The translations under genes were made by a program, and so were the position numbers. From Phoronis ovalis (Eukaryota > Phoronida > Phoronidae): a stretch of 10,856 nucleotides of DNA. Position 1 is the first letter of the stretch. Every line of letters starts with the position of its first letter. Where the stretch lies: assembly GCA_028565635.1 (NCBI GenBank), contig JAOXYB010059156.1:1-10856 (forward strand), in the 5' to 3' direction. Shown here one piece after another: positions 7,741 through 10,856 of the stretch. A model generated the notes under the pieces. The model did no database searches and was not told the DNA's origin. It worked only from the letters and a program-made list of their open reading frames with translations.

Positions 7741-7823
7741 TAACTACTGATATAGTAAGCTGCCCCTGGGCCGCCTACAAATAAAAGTCACGGCGAAGTT
7801 AAATAAACATTGATTTGATTATT
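7741..7823 (+). mobile_element. possible LINE 3'-terminal fragment
   Basis: A relatively GC-rich stretch (CTGCCCCTGGGCCGCC) leads into AAATAAACATTGATTTGATT. Many CR1/L2-type LINEs end in AATAAA-like sequence followed by a short GATTT-type repeat. No coding motif is visible, so this rests on the tail alone. Confidence 0.3.
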
Positions 7824-8169
7824 TTAAAGTGACAAGAGTAATAAGATATCTGAAATATCTCTCATTGCCAATAAAAAGGACTCCAAATATCGGGTAAGTA
7901 TTTTTTATGTATATCATTATAATGATTTATATGGACACAATATATATACTGCAAACTGACAAAAGTGATAAGCAGCGAAAAAATAAGTTTGAAATAATAT
8001 ATTGTATTTATTTACAATGCTTCCGTAAAAATATCACACGCTTTTGAATTTAAGCCCTTCACACAGTTTTTGTGCTAGCTTTTTAATGGGAATTATTACA
8101 GGTTTTAGTACATATTAATTTATAAATGAAAACTGTTACATGTTTTACATATTAAAAGGTACCTTTGCA
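7824..8169. other. AT-rich spacer, no gene seen
   Basis: It contains the 14-bp palindrome ATCATTATAATGAT (7913-7926) and otherwise nothing recognisable. Confidence 0.4.
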
Positions 8170-8189
8170 AATAAAAACATGTTTTTATT
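8170..8189. repeat. perfect 20-bp palindrome
   Basis: AATAAAAACATGTTTTTATT is its own reverse complement. On the minus strand it supplies an AATAAA hexamer (8189-8184), about 150 bases after the stop codon of the minus-strand exon candidate at 8338. Confidence 0.9.
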
Positions 8190-8337
8190 AGAAAAACATT
8201 TACTTTGCTTTCTATCCATGCTAATTACGTTTTCATTATATTTTTAATTGCTCTGATTTGCCTGCCATGGGTGTTAACACAAGGAATCTACAGAAACCTA
8301 AATATACAGTATTATACTGAAACATAGTTGCAACACT

Positions 8338-8487
8338 TTACAAAGTTGTCATTAATTGTAGATATATGTTTTCATTGTCTGTTCGCGAAAAAGGATCGTG
8401 TACATATTGTATTGCATATCGATCACTAAGGTCTCTTTCACTATTTGATGTCGCAGGTGTTGGACCACATATCACAGAGAAAAACAC
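8338..8487 (-). CDS. candidate last exon of an unidentified protein
   Basis: On the minus strand, GCTACAG then GTGTTTTTC offers a possible splice acceptor. It is followed by 49 codons to the TAA at 8340-8338. The tail is hydrophilic (SERDLSDRYAIQYVHDPF) and ends with a tyrosine motif, NENIYLQL, of the YxxL type found in cytoplasmic tails of some receptors. The frame continues open to 8613 but has no ATG there, and its start overlaps a GCGCCACCT repeat. An AATAAA lies 150 bases downstream. No domain is recognised. It may be chance, since the acceptor has a poor pyrimidine tract. Confidence 0.25.
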   Translation of the reverse strand: MFFSVICGPTPATSNSERDLSDRYAIQYVHDPFSRTDNENIYLQLMTTL

Positions 8488-8605
8488 CTGTAGCTTACTT
8501 TTTGTAATACTAATGTGAAAACGACATAACAACCATTCTATATTTGAGAAGCTTTTCTTATGATAGTTGTTTTTGTAAATAAATGTTTTCAATCTTATGT
8601 ATGAA

Positions 8606-8690
8606 TGCGACAAAGCGCCACCTATTTTTTATTCATTTGGACTTGTGCTATTTCGCTAGCAGCTTAATAAGTATGTGAATAGGGCGATTA
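8606..8690 (+). repeat. GCGCCAYCT-core dispersed repeat, copy 2
   Basis: This copy opens TGCGACAAAGCGCCACCTA, then ATTCATTTGGAC, then CAGCTTAATAAG, and ends AGGGCGATTA. The order and spacing match 5635-5720 with scattered substitutions. Confidence 0.6.
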
Positions 8691-8727
8691 ATTAACTAAA
8701 ATAAAGTAATTGATATTCCACGAATAA

Positions 8728-8991
8728 CAAAACAATAGCGCGTGTAAATCTTATTGTGCTCACCTCGGGCAAGGATATTTAAAAATCCTTGCCCAGGGAG
8801 AAGTCGGGAAGAGACCACGGCTACCGCGAGTTAAAGGGGACGATTTCGAAAATACAAAATGTTGGCGAGGCATAAAACCACTGAATTCACAAAGAATTCG
8901 CAACGTTTATAATCATCGTTTACGCGAAGAGAAAAAGAAACAAATATTGTGGTCAATTAATAACATGGCCACAGAGTGTCGGCAGCACTGA
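8728..8991 (+). CDS. candidate coding exon (87 codons, no start), competing with a minus-strand first-exon model
   Basis: A plus-strand frame is open from 8728 to the TGA at 8989-8991, with no ATG until the last dozen codons. The part after TTGCCCAG (8796), a fair splice acceptor, is hydrophilic and basic: VGKRPRLPRVKGDDFENTKC, then RLREEKKKQILW. The segment is richer in GC than its surroundings. On the minus strand the same DNA offers an ATG at 8873-8871, then 36 codons (MPRQHFVFSKSSPLTRG and on), and then GAG followed by GTGAGC (8764/8763), a good splice donor. Both models cannot easily be true. Neither matches a known family. The palindrome at 8767-8794 sits inside both. Confidence 0.25.
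   Translation, partial: QNNSACKSYCAHLGQGYLKILAQGEVGKRPRLPRVKGDDFENTKCWRGIKPLNSQRIRNVYNHRLREEKKKQILWSINNMATECRQH
8767..8794. repeat. 28-bp palindrome centred on TTAA
   Basis: GGGCAAGGAT (8767-8776) and ATCCTTGCCC (8785-8794) are exact reverse complements. The central eight bases ATTTAAAA place TTAA exactly at the symmetry centre, with a single mismatched pair. TTAA is the target of piggyBac-type transposons, but no element termini can be shown here. Confidence 0.85.
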
Positions 8992-9308
8992 AAGTGTGTA
9001 TAATATAAGCGTACAATTATATTCAGAGGTTACTTGCAACAGATATGGTAGCTCACGAGCATGATACCAAAGGCAGATATCAATTATGAATAACGAAGCA
9101 TTTTTGTATTGTAATGTTTGAAAATTAAATAATAATAATAGGGAGTTTAATATTGTCCTTACTAAACGAGTATTATTTAGGATATATACTGATTGTGTCT
9201 TCAATATTTATTTACTGTTTTACCAATGTTGCAAATCCTTAACTGTTTACAAATCACAAGAAAACTCTCATTTTAAATAAGTCTTTCGTTTTTTATATGG
9301 GGGCTATA
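8992..9308. other. spacer, no gene seen
   Basis: AT-rich sequence with a short AAT run (about 9129-9138). A minus-strand frame overlaps this region (8953-9204) but has no recognisable features and I do not call it. Confidence 0.4.
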
Positions 9309-9322
9309 GGGGGGGGGGGGGG
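9309..9322 (+). repeat. G14 homopolymer run
   Basis: Fourteen consecutive G, preceded by GGGGGCTATA. A C-rich counterpart (ACCCCATACCCCCCC) lies at 9586-9599. G runs this long are prone to length errors in sequencing and assembly. Confidence 0.9.
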
Positions 9323-9330
9323 TATCGCGA

Positions 9331-9572
9331 ACAACGAGCATTTGGTCTGTTAAGAACGAGCAGCGAGCATTGCCTTGGTCTGTTAAGTGCGAGCAGCCGA
9401 GCATTGTCTTTTGGCGACCATTTTTTGCATTGTTTTTTAATTTTGTTAACTATTTTGTTTTTTCGACGTTTTTTGTTTGTCGAATTTTTTGGCGATCGGG
9501 TTTTCTTTGGTTGTCAATTTTTCTTGTTAAGTGCGAGCAGCGAGTATTGCCGATTTATAAGTGCGAGTATTG
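9331..9572 (+). repeat. cluster of five GCGAGCAGCGAGCATTG-type direct repeats
   Basis: Copies or part-copies lie at 9331-9343, 9356-9372, 9389-9406, 9533-9549 and 9561-9572. GGTCTGTTAAG precedes copies 2 and 3 with a 33-bp period, and TGTTAAG or TATAAG precedes the last two. Between copies 3 and 4 is a T-rich stretch with GGCGA at both ends. The plus-strand frames across it (9370-9663 and 9404-9754) translate to phenylalanine-rich low complexity and are not genes. Confidence 0.75.
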
Positions 9573-9599
9573 TATCTTGGGGGTACCCCATACCCCCCC

Positions 9600-10046
9600 T
9601 CTTATATGCACATCCAATACAAAAAAAGAAAAGAAAAATTCAAACTCGACCGTTTATATATGAAAACGCAGTCGCATCTCGTCGAGGTGCTTACACGTAT
9701 GTGCACGCTTATATGACCATATTACAAAAGTTTCGAAAGAACCCCTCGGCATAAACGGCTGCTACTCTGCTTGATTTACGTACAAACAATAGAACACCAG
9801 GTGGCTCACAATTGCCCTGATTTCAGGCGGACATTCAACATGACATATCGGGAAAACATTTTTCAACAACAAAAAACTATCATTAGAACATTCAAATTTC
9901 CACTAATTTTTCACCAATGTTTCAGTAGTTTTCAGTTTAGTATTAAAAAGATAAACTAGATGTGCTTTTGTCGTTGATATGTCATCCAATTACATTTCAA
10001 ATAGACCTTACAGGTTGAACAAATTAAATGTATAACACTGCAAATT
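9600..10046. other. interval without a supported gene
   Basis: A 62-codon frame (9771-9959) begins at TTG, not ATG, and has no recognisable domain. No strong repeat or RNA structure was seen. Confidence 0.4.
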
Positions 10047-10192
10047 GTGTCAAAGTTCTTCATTGGGGTCAAGATTGTTTATATCAGACAGCTTCTTAAC
10101 TATGTTTAAAAAACAGTTGTTTACTTGTGTCAGCATTGTTTACTAGAAGTGTCAAAATTCTTCATCTGGGTCAAGATTGTTTACTTATGTCA
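10047..10192 (+). repeat. local duplicated block with 102-bp period and shorter sub-repeats
   Basis: Thirty-five bases at 10047-10081 recur at 10149-10183 with three mismatches; both contain GGGTCAAGATTGTTTA. Between and after them, ATTGTTTACT or GTTGTTTACT recurs at about 10116, 10135 and 10176, each next to GTGTCA or ATGTCA. It therefore looks built from a shorter unit. Confidence 0.8.
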
Positions 10193-10333
10193 ATCATATA
10201 TGACCTTTACCCTTGTACATATTAGGACAACTCACGCAAAAACGTTTCCCATGATTGGACAAATCAAAATAGAATCTGACCTACAACGTTAACGTGGAAG
10301 TGGAAGTATATTCACTGTTATATTAAATCTTAG

Positions 10334-10448
10334 AGCTGCCATCTGCGGCAGTTTAGATCATTTGCGGCACAACTTCCGCAATGACCTGCCTCAGATTCTC
10401 CACTCAATAGCACTAAATCGTGGAGCAATATTTGACTTTTGCAAGATT
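10334..10448 (+). CDS. candidate internal exon of an unidentified protein (about 38 codons)
   Basis: The plus-strand frame is open from 10293 to 10460. Within it, TTAAATCTTAG (ending 10333) is a plausible acceptor and GTAAGT at 10449-10454 is a consensus animal splice donor. The 115-nt exon between them reads AAICGSLDHLRHNFRNDLPQ and then ILHSIALNRGAIFDFCKI, a balanced, helix-like composition. It also has more G and C than its AT-rich flanks. No domain is recognised. An ATG at 10381 in another frame hits a stop after nine codons, so it is not used here. Confidence 0.35.
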
Positions 10449-10461
10449 GTAAGTACTTAAA

Positions 10462-10487
10462 TCAGATATATATATATATATATCTGA
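10462..10487. repeat. 26-bp palindrome with a TA-repeat core
   Basis: TCAGA, eight TA units and TCTGA form a perfect palindrome. It lies 7 bases after the GTAAGT donor-like site. Alternating TA cores like this readily form cruciforms and vary in length. Confidence 0.9.
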
Positions 10488-10856
10488 CCGCGTTTGTTTG
10501 TTGTTGTATGATGTTGAAAGCTTATGTCGAAACTTTGCCGCAAAACCAATAGAACTATAGCATATGTTTTCATTTGCCTTAAAATATTTTTAAAAAGAAA
10601 TTAGATAAAAGTTTGTGGTCGCTGGACAGTATAAACATTTTTAACGAAGGAAATACATTATTTAAATTGAATATGACAATTATAAATAAAAGCTGTTGAT
10701 GTCGGTTTTCATTTTCGAGAGAACTCCATTTTTAAACGCAGAGTCATCTTGTGGAATTCTATTAATATTTCATTTAGTACGATATATCCGGATGTTATAT
10801 CAATGTATATACACTCCTTTCTGTGAATAACATTCTATTTATTTTGCAACATTAAC
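10488..10856. other. AT-rich right end, no gene seen
   Basis: No open frame of note. An AATAAA lies at about 10684-10689. If 10334-10448 is an exon, this would be the start of its downstream intron. Confidence 0.4.

Noticed and set aside
8953-9204. 83-codon minus-strand frame
   Set aside because: No recognised motif or exon signals, and it conflicts with the plus-strand frame ending at 8991.
9331-9572. repeat cluster considered as a CRISPR array
   Set aside because: Spacings are irregular, copies are degenerate, there are no cas genes, and the host is a eukaryote.
9370-9754. two overlapping plus-strand frames rich in phenylalanine
   Set aside because: They read through T-rich DNA and the GCGAGC repeats; there is no conserved feature.

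Overview
This is an AT-rich stretch of animal nuclear DNA. It has no bacterial gene density and no operons or Shine-Dalgarno sites. Long non-coding tracts are sprinkled with decayed transposon fragments, tandem duplications and palindromes. The one recognisable protein is the carboxy-terminal acyl carrier protein (ACP) domain of an animal-type modular polyketide or fatty acid synthase, entering from the left edge. A marine invertebrate, perhaps a mollusc, is a reasonable guess, but nothing here fixes the species.

Layout. Bases 1-369 are the 3' coding end of the synthase. Bases 370-970 hold the probable 3' UTR or flank, a 29-bp tandem duplication and a dispersed-repeat fragment ending in (GAA)6. 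Bases 1553-2755 are a diverged tandem array of three units of about 370-415 bp, with a more decayed unit to the left. Bases 2756-4001 have no supported gene, only one hairpin. Base 4002 begins a 41-bp palindrome. Bases 4433-4896 are a compact foldback (MITE-like) element with arms of about 140 bp, whose interior repeats an ACTCG motif. Bases 5006-5472 carry two adjacent minus-strand reading frames that look protein-like but match no family I know.

From 5635 onward the window is a graveyard of repeats. It holds three copies of a GCGCCAYCT-core repeat (two direct, one inverted), a frameshifted scrap of LINE reverse transcriptase (6930-7020), a very A-rich tract (7060-7372), a second copy of the 744-773 repeat block (7631), and a possible LINE 3' tail near 7809. 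The right third has three weak exon candidates (8338-8487 minus; 8728-8991 with rival models on both strands; 10334-10448 plus), an array of GCGAGC-type direct repeats beside a G14 run, a short duplicated block at 10047-10192 and several perfect palindromes.

No functional link between the ACP gene and anything else can be shown. Apart from the ACP exon, every coding call is a hypothesis based on open frame, residue composition and splice-like signals. There is no evidence of a CRISPR array, rRNA, tRNA or prokaryotic defence system.
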